A stretch of 64,000 nucleotides of DNA, from positions 62,001 to 126,000 of the forward strand of contig WEDG01003494.1 of NCBI GenBank assembly GCA_017591395.1. The letters run 5' to 3'. The translations under genes and the position numbers were made by a program. Of this stretch, positions 22,802 to 32,552 are shown in pieces; the stretch's first letter is position 1; every line of letters begins with the position of its first letter. This DNA is from Schistocephalus solidus (lineage: Eukaryota > Platyhelminthes > Cestoda > Diphyllobothriidea > Diphyllobothriidae). A model generated the notes under the pieces. That model did no database searches, was not told the origin of the DNA, and saw only the letters and a program-made list of their open reading frames with translations.

Positions 22802-24816
22802 ATGTTTAGAGCAGTATCTAAGAGAACACTAAGGAGACGTGCCCAGAAAGGCTTTCTGGAAGATTTACGTCAAATTGCCGAGAATGTGAGGGAAATGTAT
22901 CCGTCCGACTCATCTTCATCGTCATGGCATCTGACCTCTTCTTCTAGTTCGTCATATGACGGCTCGGAATCAGATATTTCCTCTGTTGATGAGGAGATAA
23001 GTTGGACTTCAGATATATCTGACGTGGCTGCGAACAAATATTCAAGCACACCTACAATTGAAGAGAAAGTAACGGTTCGAGAGGCTATGAGTTCATGGGC
23101 AGTACGCTTGCGTATACCATTGATTCATCTGAGCAGTCTTCTGAAGATTATTAGATGGCTGACCTCGGACCTTCCTGCAGACGCACGAACACTGTTGGGT
23201 GGGGCAGGTGATGTTTCAACGGTAACGGCAATGGGCAGTGGTGAGTACGTTCATTTAGGACTTTTTAAACAGTTAACTGAGCAGTTTTAAGACCCTACCA
23301 GGCGTGCAGTAGGCAATAGTGTTGTAACGTATTTAGCTATTGATGGTCTCCCTATACATAAGAAAACAAAGCGCGGGTTTTGGCCTATCCTAGGTAGAAT
23401 TATGCAGCCCTTTGTTAGTGAAATATTCGTCGTGGGAATTTACTGTGGCTATGGAAAGCCTTCAGATGTACAAACGTTCTGTAGACCCCTCGCTAAAGAA
23501 TTAAAATCTTTGGCCAGAGATGGTCTGCGTGTCGAACACATCAAGAGGACCCTCCGGTTTCGTTTAGGAGCTGTAATTTGCGATGCTCCAGCGAGAGCTT
23601 TTATTAAGCAAATTAAGAATGTGAACGCCTATTATGGCTGTGAGAGGTGTTGCGTTAAAGGCGATTACGTAGATAAAGTAGTATATGATAGCGTCTCAGA
23701 GCGTTTGAGGACGGATGCTGATTTCCTCTCCGTCATAGATGACGGCCATCGTATCGGCACTTCACCATTGCTAGCATGTAAGGTGGGAATGATTACTTCC
23801 TTTCCTTTAGATCCTCTACATTTAGTTTTATCCTGGGTGTAATGCGACGTATTCTGAAATTGTGGTTGAAAAGCCCAAGAGAAGGGCATTTCTGGTTGTC
23901 ACCTGAGGCAATATCTACGGTGAATGATAGATTAAAGTCCCTTAATGCCTACTTTCCACGGGAATTTTCACAGCGCGCAAGGTCTATTACGGATTACGAT
24001 ACCTGGAAGGGCACTGAACTGCGTCAGTTTCTACTGTACACCGGTATAGTCGTCCTTAAAGATGTCTTTCACAAAAGATATTCGAAGCACTTTTTACTAT
24101 TGTTCACGGCAATACGCTGTCTTGTTTGTCCCCATTCGTGCAAAGAATGGGTGCCCTACTGTAGGCAGCTGTTGAAAATGTTCGTAGAAAAATATTCGTC
24201 CTTATATGGTAAGTCGGAAATGGTGTACAATGTTCACAGCATTGTTCATCTACCGGATGATGTCCACCGACATGGCCCCCTTGATAGTTTCTCGTCTTTC
24301 CCTTTTGAAAGTTATCTCGGAAAAATGAAGCGCATGCTTAGGAAACTATCGCAGCCACTTCAGCAAGTTGTCCGTAGGCTAGAAGAATTACAGGCAGAGC
24401 GGCGGCCGTTAAGTGGTCTATCAGAATGGACTGCTATCTATGAACACCGCGACGGGCCACAACCACCATCGGGTGGTTCGTTCACGCAGTTTCGGTATAT
24501 TAAGAACAAAAGCTTAATAATTGGTACGACGCCATCAAATGGGTCCCTTCTGGTAGGCGATAAATTAGTATGTGTGCAGAATATTGTCCGTTATTCTAGT
24601 GGAGACATAGGCTTAGTGTTTGTAGAGTATGAAAATGTTGAGGATTTTTTTTATTATCCTGAAAACTCATCATTTATTAATGTTTATAAAGCTACATTAG
24701 GGAACGTACTCAAAACAAGCCCATTGCCGTCCACCGTCCTGAAATACGCATGCTTCCCCTTAAACGGTCACCTGGTCCTAATCGAAATCACTGAACGATG
24801 GGACACAGAGGACTGA
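22802..24816 (+). pseudogene. CACTA/EnSpm-like transposase, one stop and one frameshift
   Basis: The start ATG at 22,802 follows TTTTTTTGCAG, probably the acceptor of a 5' UTR intron. The N-terminus is basic (RAVSKRTLRRRAQKG), then Ser-rich and acidic. The transposase core follows: LAIDGLPIHKKTKRGFWPIL, KQIKNVNAYYGCERCCVKGD (a cysteine cluster), SFPLDPLHLVL, then MRRILKLWLKSP, MVYNVHSIVHLPDDVHRHGP and LDSFSSFPFESYLGKMKRML, blocks I know from animal transposase-domain proteins related to plant Tnp2/DUF4218. A TAA at 23,288-23,290 interrupts the same frame, which reopens at once. A one-base indel near 23,830-23,840 breaks the DPLHLVL-to-VMRRIL junction. Otherwise about 670 codons long. The enzyme would cut and join transposon ends in the nucleus. 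Confidence 0.8.
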
Positions 24817-25074
24817 CATCATGGAATCTGTCAAGCATGCCACAGACATGATAAATATTGTGAAGACTGCGTCGGACGGTAACTTCCCCTCATATTCTCG
24901 TACTAGGTTTTATTTTCTCACTGTAACTCTCACCGTTCTACGGTCGCTGTCCACCAATCCTACAACCCAACAGTCCCGCAGCTATTGATTCGTGGACAGT
25001 GAAGGGAGGCAGTGATTGATTAGATAGTTTTTACATTCCTTATCCCTTCTTTTCCTGTTGGGTTGTAGCTCATT

Positions 25075-26175
25075 ATGTCTGGCGATGGAATTCATACTGG
25101 ACGTCCCAGAAGGAACACTAAATGTCCAATAGATCCACATGTTTATGTAACAAACGTGCCCTCCATCTCATCCTCATCGGTATGCAGAACAATTACCACC
25201 GTTAACGCTGTTTTTAGGACAATTCATTGGGAAGCAGTGATTCAAGTGGAACACTGCCTATCGCACAGTCTCCCTCCTACGCGGGTAAGCTAATACCTTA
25301 AAAAGACAATTTTCGTAGACGGCAGTAGGCGCCACCGGAAAAGGCGACGTGGTCACAGAACCACACACCAAAGGCACTCTTCAGGCAAAGCTTACCATCG
25401 ATGGTACATGCAATGCCATAAACAAGAACTACGCCAGTTGCAAGACCTGAAGGTAGAGGTGGCGGCATTGCGGCAACTTCTGGAGGAACGTTTGGTGATC
25501 ACCGCCACCCAAGCACCCCAACCGTCAGCATGTCCAATATTTAAACCAATGTTGACCGTAGATTAACTGGACGCCTTAACCGAAGACGTCGCAGAAAAAT
25601 CCTTCAGGGAGCAATTGGTAGGCAGACTGCACATTATTAACCATCTTACTAGGTTACGTATTTAGCTTCCTTTGGTGGCGATAGCGTCAGCAGTTTTGCT
25701 GATCGCATATTTTCTGCCCTATTTGCTGATGAGGTTACCTAAAACTTGACTTTCTACGGAAGGCACCAAGACAAAAAGGCATTTTTTGCTGCCCCTTTCT
25801 ATGCTGTTATTCTGGGTAAGTTAAAGCTCAATAATTACTTAATCATGTTGCCGCAGAGGTTTTTAATAGGTGGACTAATCCACAAAAAGCCGACAAATTA
25901 CAGTTGGAGAGGGCTTTAAAGAATGCCTTTAAGAAGGCATACGATCGCCTACACAAAAGGGGATTAAAGGCTACCCTCGGGAAGAGTCTTGATGGTTAGT
26001 CAAATTTGTTAACATTGTCTACAACAATTGCCTGCATTAAAAATCAAGCTGATTGTGATGCTTTTATAATTAGCATTTTAAAGTCCATTGTGTACTCACT
26101 CACTGCCTTTTCATTTTAGAGGGGAAATCCATTGAACCGGCGGACGGATTGCCAGGTCCCTCGGGACAGGATTAG
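25075..26175 (+). pseudogene. DUF4806-like transposon accessory gene, spliced, broken
   Basis: Exons with matching phases: 25,075-25,179 (MSGDGIHTGRPRRNTKCPID); 25,218-25,284; 25,319 onward (basic [11 protein letters not shown], then a coiled coil [20 protein letters not shown]); a piece from about 25,664 with SFGGDSVSSFADRIFSALFA and FYGRHQDKKAFFAAPFYAVI; 25,857-25,994 (VFNRWTNPQKADKLQLERAL, FKKAYDRLHKRG); and 26,120-26,175, ending in TAG. The coiled coil followed by a Gly-Gly, G-x-K-x-AF layout resembles the DUF4806 domain, which I associate with animal transposon accessory proteins. Breaks: TAA at 25,564, TAA at 25,740 and a probable one-base shift near 25,660. It lies 258 bp downstream of the transposase. 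AATAAA follows at 26,250. Function of DUF4806 is unknown. Confidence 0.65.
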
Positions 26176-26249
26176 TCCAGTGACTTCAATTGCGGACAGA
26201 TTTCAGATTTATTTTTGTATACCTCAATTTTGAACACTTTTTTAAACAA

Positions 26250-26255
26250 AATAAA
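26250..26255 (+). terminator. Poly(A) signal AATAAA
   Basis: AATAAA lies 75 bp after the accessory-gene stop and is followed by a T-rich stretch, as expected for a cleavage/polyadenylation site. Confidence 0.6.
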
Positions 26256-26423
26256 CTTTATTATCTTGCTCAGTATTACGAGATTCACCTTTTTAATGGT
26301 AGAAATTGTCTCAGAATGTAATGGGGGTCGTTTTTAAAGCGTTAACCTAGTTGGAGGGTTCTACAGAAAGAGAAAGGGGATCCGCTGCGCGGTTGAAAAA
26401 TGAAATACGAATTTTTCGGATCC

Positions 26424-26520
26424 GATTCGCGTACGAATTAGGCGGTCATGGTAGTATCCGATTCGCGTCCGACCATTCGTACGGTCGTATCCGATTCGCG
26501 TCCGATTCGCGTACGAATTG
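26424..26520. repeat. Subterminal repeats TCCGATTCGCGT(A/C)CGA
   Basis: The 12-base word TCCGATTCGCGT occurs four times in about 85 bp, interleaved with GTACGAATT and its variants. Its position just inside the right terminal repeat fits a transposase-binding array of a CACTA-type element; that role is inference. Confidence 0.7.
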
Positions 26521-26529
26521 TTATTAGGG
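26517..26529 (-). repeat. Right terminal inverted repeat of the CACTA-like transposon
   Basis: ATTGTTATTAGGG, the inverse of the left end with one difference. Confidence 0.65.
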
Positions 26530-26815
26530 TCAATTTCTTTAGTCTTGGCAAAATAAAGTGAGGGACGGTGGATTCCGAAGTGTAGGGCTTGACAATTTTG
26601 GTTGGCGCAAATTCCAGGATATTATTTGAAACAACTGACACGAAGTCATAAAGACTTGCTGCATCGTTCATGGAGAAGAGATGCTGCCAGTCCAATGAGT
26701 CCAAAAAATTGTTAATTAAGCTCATATCTGCGAGGTCAAATGCATGATATGTACGAACGGCGCTAGCCTTTTTCGATATACCTCGTGACATTATTCTATT
26801 ACTCAAGAATGGAAG
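26530..26815 (-). mobile_element. LINE D1, 5' portion (endonuclease-RT linker)
   Basis: Minus strand: FDLADMSLINNFLDSLDWQH, LYDFVSVVSNNILEFAPTKI, then VPHFILPRLKKL, the usual linker between endonuclease and RT. It is the same element as 21,400-22,506, split by the transposon. The endonuclease itself is absent beyond about 26,815. Confidence 0.65.
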
Positions 26816-27479
26816 GGAAACTGCAAGCTTGCGTCTTTTTACAAGTCTTTTTCAATAAATCGTAAACTACTGGACAGAATTTTGGTTAAATTTACAAAGC
26901 TAAGAAGCTAATAAATTATAACAGTATGCTTTAAATGGCTAATATTATAGCTAATCTCCTACAGTAAATAGAAAACGAAGGTCGGGTATGGCTAAAAAAT
27001 TCAAGAATTCCAAAAAGTGCAATTTCTTTATCCAACTGTCTATTTATGTGGAGACAACTATTAACGGACCGAAAAAGAGTATATTTAAACGGATAACAAA
27101 TCAAAAATTTATTGGTTTTTCCAAAGAACATAGTGAAAAATCAAAGATTTTCTTATCTTTAAAAATTGATCCACATGCCCTTGACCACGTTCTGGTATTT
27201 ATTATTTAGATCAGTATAGTTTAGTATATTTAAGGGTGATAGGCATTGCGTTTGAAGACCCTATTAAAATGAAAATCGCCTTCAATATTGCAGTCGAAAT
27301 ACACGTTATCGCAAAGTAGTGAATAACATATTGACGTAGAACGAACAAGGTAATCGGGACACAGTCATCCTGAAGGACTGATGATTACCTATGTCAAAAA
27401 ATAAATATCACCGTTTTCTGTATGTATGTGCAAAGCTTTTATATGATGGAGCAGTTCCTTCCTGTAAAAATGAACGGTA
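26816..27479. other. AT-rich stretch with a CR1-like tail
   Basis: Mostly unannotated. At 27,215-27,265 the words TTTAAGGGTGATAGGCATTG and TTTGAAGACCCTAT match the LINE 3' end at 480-535. Confidence 0.4.
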
Positions 27480-27860
27480 ATTTTCAAGCGAATATAAATA
27501 CAGTTAATGTTTGAACGTTTCTGTCATGTCCGCCCGTATGACGTCCTCTGGGAGTTAGAACGAAGCACCGAAAACTCCTTGTGAAAACGAAGGGCGACGA
27601 ACATCCTGTCAAAAAAATGATTGGTCAGGCAAGGAAGAGCTATAAATCAAGAATTATTCAACCGGCTGAATATAAACCTACAATTTTATTCAATTATATC
27701 AATAGTCGATTAAAAAACAAGGACACGGTCGCAGTACTTATGGATGGGAATGTTGTTGAAATCGTTTAAAGTTGCGAGAAAGCCGAGCACTTGGGTCGGT
27801 TCTTCGTCTCGGTATTCACTAAAGAACCGGAAATTCAGCTTGACTAGACAACAGTGGTGT
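27480..27860 (+). mobile_element. CR1-like LINE fragment, linker to RT start
   Basis: Plus-strand frame IGQARKSYKSRIIQPAEYKP, LFNYINSRLKNKDTVAVLMD, then GRFFVSVFTKEPE, with a stop between. These are the words usually found between endonuclease and RT (an 'LLSxFFxSVFT' block). It ends where LINE D2 begins, so it is a truncated neighbour rather than part of D2. Confidence 0.55.
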
Positions 27861-27899
27861 TTTTGACAACGGTCCAGTGCTTGAATATATACTCTTCCC

Positions 27900-29235
27900 G
27901 GAACCTCTCGTGGAACCCCCTGACTCATGGAAGACATTTATTATTCTTCCTGTCTTCAAGTCGGACGTAAATAATATCGAAGCGTTCACAAAACCCCCGC
28001 TCTAGCAAAACTTCTTGAAAAAATTATTTTTAATCAAATTCTCGACTTTTGCTTAGAAAATAAGCTTTTACGCGACTCGCAATATGGTTTTCTACCTGGG
28101 AGATCATGCGATGTATGTCACTTAGCTTTTCTCAACCTCGTCACTTCCCTTCGTAATGAGCAGCAGTCAGTGGTTGTGATCTACTTTGACCTGAGCAAAG
28201 CCTTTGACAAGGTACCGCACAGACGTCTTCTGGTAAAACTGGAAGCCCACGGCATCCGGCCTCCTCTCCTTGACTTAATTGGTTCCTACTTGTCTAACCG
28301 TAGCCAGAAGTTTTTAGTAGGTAATAGCTACTCGACGCCTCAGCCGATCACGAGTGGCGTTTTCCAAGGCATGTTTCTAGGTCCCCTTCTCTTCATTCTG
28401 TACATAAACGAAATTTCATCTTTACTCACAAATTCACAAAATTTCGTTTACTCTGAGGACCTCAAGTGCATTTATTCATTTTCTAAAGACACTGCCAATA
28501 GTTGCGTTAATAAAATCAACACTGATCTACTTATGCTCTCACGTTGGAGCGGAACTTGGCAGACGGAATTTTCTCCATCCAAGAGTAGTTTCCTGTGTTT
28601 TGGCCCCGCCAAGATTCCTGGACCCCTAGTATTTCAAATAGTACTCTTTTAGAACGATCAACCATAAAAGACTTAGGTCTGAGTTACACGAATAAGCTAG
28701 CATTATCGCCTCATGCAGATTGAATTTCTGCAAAGGCTGTACAGATATGTGGTTTTATATTACATAATTTCTTCCTTCCGGAAATAAAGTTAAACATATA
28801 CCGCATGTTTGTCCTTCCTATCCTAGAATACTGCTGTCCCCTCTTTGGGCTGATGAACGCCTCTGACCGCAGTAAGATTGAAAAATTTCAGAGGGTTTTT
28901 CCTCGAAGACTATATTCTCTTCCTGGATACAGTATCTCTTATACGGATAGATGCCAGTTAGCAAACATTAAATTTCTGTGGGTTAGAAGACTCGAAGCCG
29001 GTCTCTGCTTCCTGTTTCGCATTAACTCTAGCCCGAATTAACGCTCTCACTCCGGTAGATCGACCCTTTGCCACTCGTAATTCCTCCATGATCATTTCAC
29101 CACCCCTTAGCTCCACAACTAACCAGTCTCAGTTTTTTGCCTCAAAATATGCTTTCATATGGAATAAGCTTCCACTGGAAATTAGGTTGTCGTCTACATT
29201 AGCTATTTTCAAAACTTAATTACGCAAACCTTTGA
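27900..29235 (+). mobile_element. LINE family D, copy D2, plus strand
   Basis: RT blocks: IILPVFKSDVNN at about 27,940, then FLPGRSCDVCHLAFLNLVTS, VIYFDLSKAFDKVPHRRLLV (28,170), ITSGVFQGMFLGPLLFILYI and the mutated catalytic box FVYSEDLK (YADD to YSED). The C-terminal part (MFVLPILEYCCPLFGLMNAS, RRLYSLPGYSISYTDRCQL, FIWNKLPLEIRL) runs to about 29,215. It is very similar to D1 over about 570 bp, in opposite orientation. The 5' end is truncated inside the RT. Confidence 0.78.
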
Positions 29236-30079
29236 CTTCGGAAGATATAAAGTCCTTATTGTCTGTTTCCTTCCAAAACTCGCAACTTTTGGATTTTGAA
29301 AAGGGTCCTCCTGGTATTTGAGGCAGCTCCCTTGATATTATATTGGTCTCTAATTATATTTCCATCATCCTCTGCAGAGTCAATCTTTGCATTCACTTTT
29401 TCTTCCCCTCCTTTTAAACTAGCATTGCCAACTCTTGACAACCTTGATACTTTTCTCCGAATTTGCAACCCTGACGACAGTCTCCAGGTTTTGTTGATGA
29501 TCGAGGCGGGTTCTGATGATTTCACCTCTTTGGTGATGGAATATGCAGTCAGCAAGGTCGCATCTCGATGATGATCTCGTGACCTCTACTGTCCCCTCTT
29601 CGTTTCGACCATGTTGTCTACGATGAGTTCGTCCTCTCTCACCTCCATTGGTGTTTATAAACAGAAGTTCTGACTGCTATATTATATCTCACCCGACAAG
29701 GAGCGTTCCGAACCCTCATACGTTGTCAGCAACATCACAATAATATCCAATTGCATTTAGCTATTAATTTTTTTAGTGAAGCAGTTTTTTTCTCCTATTT
29801 TTTTAAATTGGTGGCTCGCCGAACTCCGCCTCCGATTTAACCCTAGGATTTGTTTTACTGCTTCTTTCCAGTTCACCGTACATGCAAAAGATTGTTTACT
29901 TTTGTTTTAAAAATGGCAAATCGTTTTGATTCGGATATGTTTACCATACTACTCATTTCTGCTGTTCATATGGATGCTCACATAGTGCAGCACTTATTCA
30001 CTTTTTATTTATTTAAACCACGGTACTAAGTTTTTAATGATGGGGCCCTCTGGGCCTTAAATATACAATTTATTTATTT
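29236..30079. other. Unannotated, possibly the LINE D 3' untranslated region
   Basis: Follows the end of the D2 coding region. Overlapping open frames at 29,256-29,571 on both strands have no recognisable motif. No second copy was seen to confirm a UTR. Confidence 0.35.
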
Positions 30080-30534
30080 ATAGAACTGCAAAATCTCAAG
30101 GAAGCCAAGTCATCTGGTCCAGACGATTTACCGGCAAATTTCTTGAAAGAACTGGCCGGTGAACTCTCCAAACCACTAGCGCATATATTCAATTCGTCCT
30201 TTGAATCTGGGAGACTGCCATCCGAATGGAACGCAGTAAATATATACCCCATATACAAGAGCGGGGCTCGATCTAATGTCAACAATTATCGGCCTGTCAG
30301 ACAAACCTCCATTTACTGTAAAATAATGGAATCGATAATGAGAAGGCAACCATGATGTTCCTTGAGAAAAACCGATTGCTCTCATAGCTCCATCATGACT
30401 TCAGACGGAATCGCTCTTGTCTTTCCAATTTATTGCTCTCAACCGAGCAGTCAACTCGCGCATTGGATGGAGATGGAAGGGTTGACGTCATTTACATTGA
30501 TTTCAAGAAGGCGTTTGACAGTGTCCAACACAAA
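30080..30534 (+). mobile_element. CR1-like LINE, N-terminal RT fragment
   Basis: Plus strand: LKEAKSSGPDDLPANFLKEL, HIFNSSFESGRLPSEWNAVN, IYPIYKSGARSNVNNYRPV, then after frame changes CLSNLLLSTEQST and VIYIDFKKAFDSVQH. This is the RT start through motif A. It stops at the FDSVQH block, where the spliced DUF4806-like remnant begins, suggesting interruption by that element. Confidence 0.7.
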
Positions 30535-31775
30535 GCGAAGATGAGGAAGAATTTATTCGCCGGCCTAAAGAGCCAGAACAAAGACTGGCTGGCTGGCCGA
30601 TGCCACCACCGATATTACAGTAAGAACCTTTGACAATTTTTTTATTTTTAGGCCTATGAATGATGAAAATATACATGGCCCATCGATGCCTGGGATTACA
30701 CCAGTACGAACTTCTCAGCCGTCCACTTATCAGTAAGCATTTTTTTACTAATGTATACCTCAGACTACTAACTGAATGATCTGAAGGTGTCATTTCACCT
30801 ACAATCAAGAAACTACGAAAGGACATGGAATTGCTATGTTACGACTTTTTTTATTGTTGTTAACCTTAACCTAGTCAAAAAGTTGATATCATAGCAGAAA
30901 GGTAGGCTCGCAACTTGGAACAACTGTGGGTAGCCTTAAACGAAATGCGTAAGTAAATAAGGGCCCCAAAACAGCTAGTCAATCAATCAGTCGTTTGCCC
31001 CTGTGCACAGAAGAGGCCTACAAGGACTTCCTTGGAGGAATGAGTAAGACACAGGATTATGCCAATGCGGCGGTTTGGATATATTTATTTCTAAAAGTTA
31101 TTTGTGATTTGTAGAAAAAAAGGCTGTCAGTGGTAGGGGAAAGAAATGAAAGAGAGTTCATCCGGAACCTCTTGACATTTTCCATTGGACCACCCCTGTG
31201 CCCAAAGTTCTGCTGGGCCGGCTCGACTGACAAGCGGTCATTTATTGGCTGCCCGCTCTATCGAGTTTTTACAGGTGTCTAAACGTTTCCCTGACTTTTG
31301 CAGAAGCCATTCGCTGAAATACCAGCTTCAATAAATTTTCCGTGGATGTTTTTCGCAGAACAGCTATTGACTGGTGCCATGGTGCCAAAGATAGTTACGG
31401 CGGCAGACTGAAACGCCGGGAGGCGACTGAGAAGGTAAAACTACTCCATTGCATTAATCCAACATATTTATTGAGCTTCCGGAATGTTCCACCACTGGTC
31501 CAATTTACGGAACAAAGTCTGCGTCCGAGGACATGGTAATTATCTCGATGTATTTACACTAAAACGCAGTTAAGGTATAAACGTTATTAATTTAGTGATA
31601 TTTATTTTAATCCTGACTTTGTGATTTATAACTCTTTTCATAATTTTCACCACAGTAACCAACATATTTCTTTATTTTAGGTACAACCACCGGATATCAG
31701 AAGCCATGTGGACAACCAATGATAAATTTATCCTGCGCATGTACAGTGTTAATTGACTATTTTTTACAATAAAAT
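30535..31775 (+). pseudogene. Second DUF4806-like spliced gene remnant
   Basis: A series of exon-like pieces with GT-AG borders: one ending at a GTAAGA donor at about 30,619 (EEEFIRRPKEPEQRLAGWP); about 30,652-30,732, which joins in phase (PMNDENIHGPSMPGITPV); a piece with SPTIKKLRKDMELL; about 30,900-30,951 with NLEQLWVALNEMR; 31,115-31,274 (VVGERNEREFIRNLLTFSIG, CWAGSTDKRSFIGCPLYRVF); a piece with RRTAIDWCHGAKDSYGGRLK; and a last exon at about 31,681-31,756. AATAAA follows at about 31,769. The coiled coil plus W-x-G-x-x-x-K-x-x-F and a terminal Arg/Lys block parallel the gene at 25,075. No transposase lies next to it. Not all exon joins are in phase, so it is probably decayed. Confidence 0.45.
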
Positions 31776-31919
31776 ACTTTGCAAATTTCTTCTTACCACA
31801 TCCTATTTCATGAGTGAGTGGGTGGGTACATCGCAGGAATGGCTTGAATGGATTCAAACGTAAGCCATATTAATTGTATAAAATTGGGCCGTTAATAGAA
31901 CAATAATTACATATGGGTA

Positions 31920-32130
31920 TATCATTAGTGGTCAATTAGGATGGGGAAGGCTATGGGCGGTGGGCGTTCGATAAAAAGGAAAAGGGGCTGCTAATGCGAG
32001 AAAATCGTGGGGTCCCGCTGCGCAAATTTTTCTAGCGAGGGGGCCAGATGGGGTCAAACCATCGACTTGGCCCGCCTGGCCCCCTGGGCCAGAGGGGGCC
32101 AGGCAGGGCTTGTGCTCGTAGGGTGTTGAC
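31920..32130. repeat. GC-rich terminal region with strong hairpin
   Basis: GCCTGGCCCCCT (32,074-32,085) and AGGGGGCCAGGC (32,093-32,104) form a perfect 12-bp stem with a 7-base loop. Upstream, GGGGTCCCGCTGCGCAAATT resembles GGGGATCCGCTGCGCGGTTG near the right end of the CACTA-like element (about 26,379). This suggests it is the right end of a related element that owns the DUF4806-like remnant. Confidence 0.5.
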
Positions 32131-32275
32131 CTAGCAGGACAAGTTCTGTCTATATTATTAAGTATTTGTACAATTTATCTGCACAAATTGTTATAACTTT
32201 ATTTCATTGCTAATGTTCGTTAAGACAGTGCCTTGCGGTGCTAACCAAAAATAAATTCTAAACTCAATTCAATTC

Positions 32276-32491
32276 AATTTATTGAGGGAAATAGGCATGG
32301 GCCTTTGAGTACCCTATACAATATATATATAATGAAGATTGTCTCAGTAGCGGCAGCTTATTTCTGGCCACACATATCGATGACCTTATTTTTTTCATTT
32401 TTCAGATTTATTCTTATAAACGTTTATTCTATTGTCATTTTGAATGTGAATAGGGAGCTCAAGGGCGAAAGCCTAATTCCCTCAATAAAGT
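32276..32491. repeat. Inverted pair of CR1-like LINE 3' ends upstream of ZPR1
   Basis: The block at 32,276-32,318 (TTTATTGAGGGAAATAGGC, GGGCCTTTGAGTACCCTAT) is repeated in inverse orientation at 32,448-32,491 (ATAGGGAGCTCAAGGGCG, CCTAATTCCCTCAATAAAG). The left half also has the (AATTC)n tail. The two arms are separated by about 130 bp and could fold into a long hairpin. The right arm ends about 60 bp before the ZPR1 start codon, so it lies in the promoter or 5' UTR. Confidence 0.7.
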
Positions 32492-32552
32492 GACTTAACG
32501 TGACTCCAGATCGAAGGTCGCTGGATGTCTGAAAGCCCATATCATCACAGTT

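Larger units (their letters stand above)
22507..26529 (+). mobile_element. CACTA/EnSpm-like DNA transposon, 4.0 kb, inactive
   Basis: The ends are inverted copies of CCCTAATARCAAT (22,507-22,519 and 26,517-26,529). Inside are a broken transposase gene (22,802-24,816) and a broken spliced accessory gene (25,075-26,175), both on the plus strand. The flanks are LINE D1 on both sides: joining 22,506 to 26,530 makes the LINE linker readable again (PHFILPRLKKL then LKDQYASSLSEHLMI), which defines the insertion. The right end carries several copies of TCCGATTCGCGT, the kind of subterminal repeat known from CACTA elements. The superfamily call rests on the transposase type; the CACTR terminal motif of plant elements is not seen, so the exact group is open. 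Target duplication is not clear. Confidence 0.75.

Noticed and set aside
22507..26529. piggyBac element, because the ends start with CCC
   Set aside because: The encoded protein has the MRRILKLW / FPFESYLGKMK blocks of CACTA-related transposases, and no TTAA target flanks the ends.
30060..31775. One host gene spanning the RT-like and DUF4806-like parts
   Set aside because: The RT words stop abruptly at about 30,534 and the downstream exons belong to a different, transposon-associated domain.
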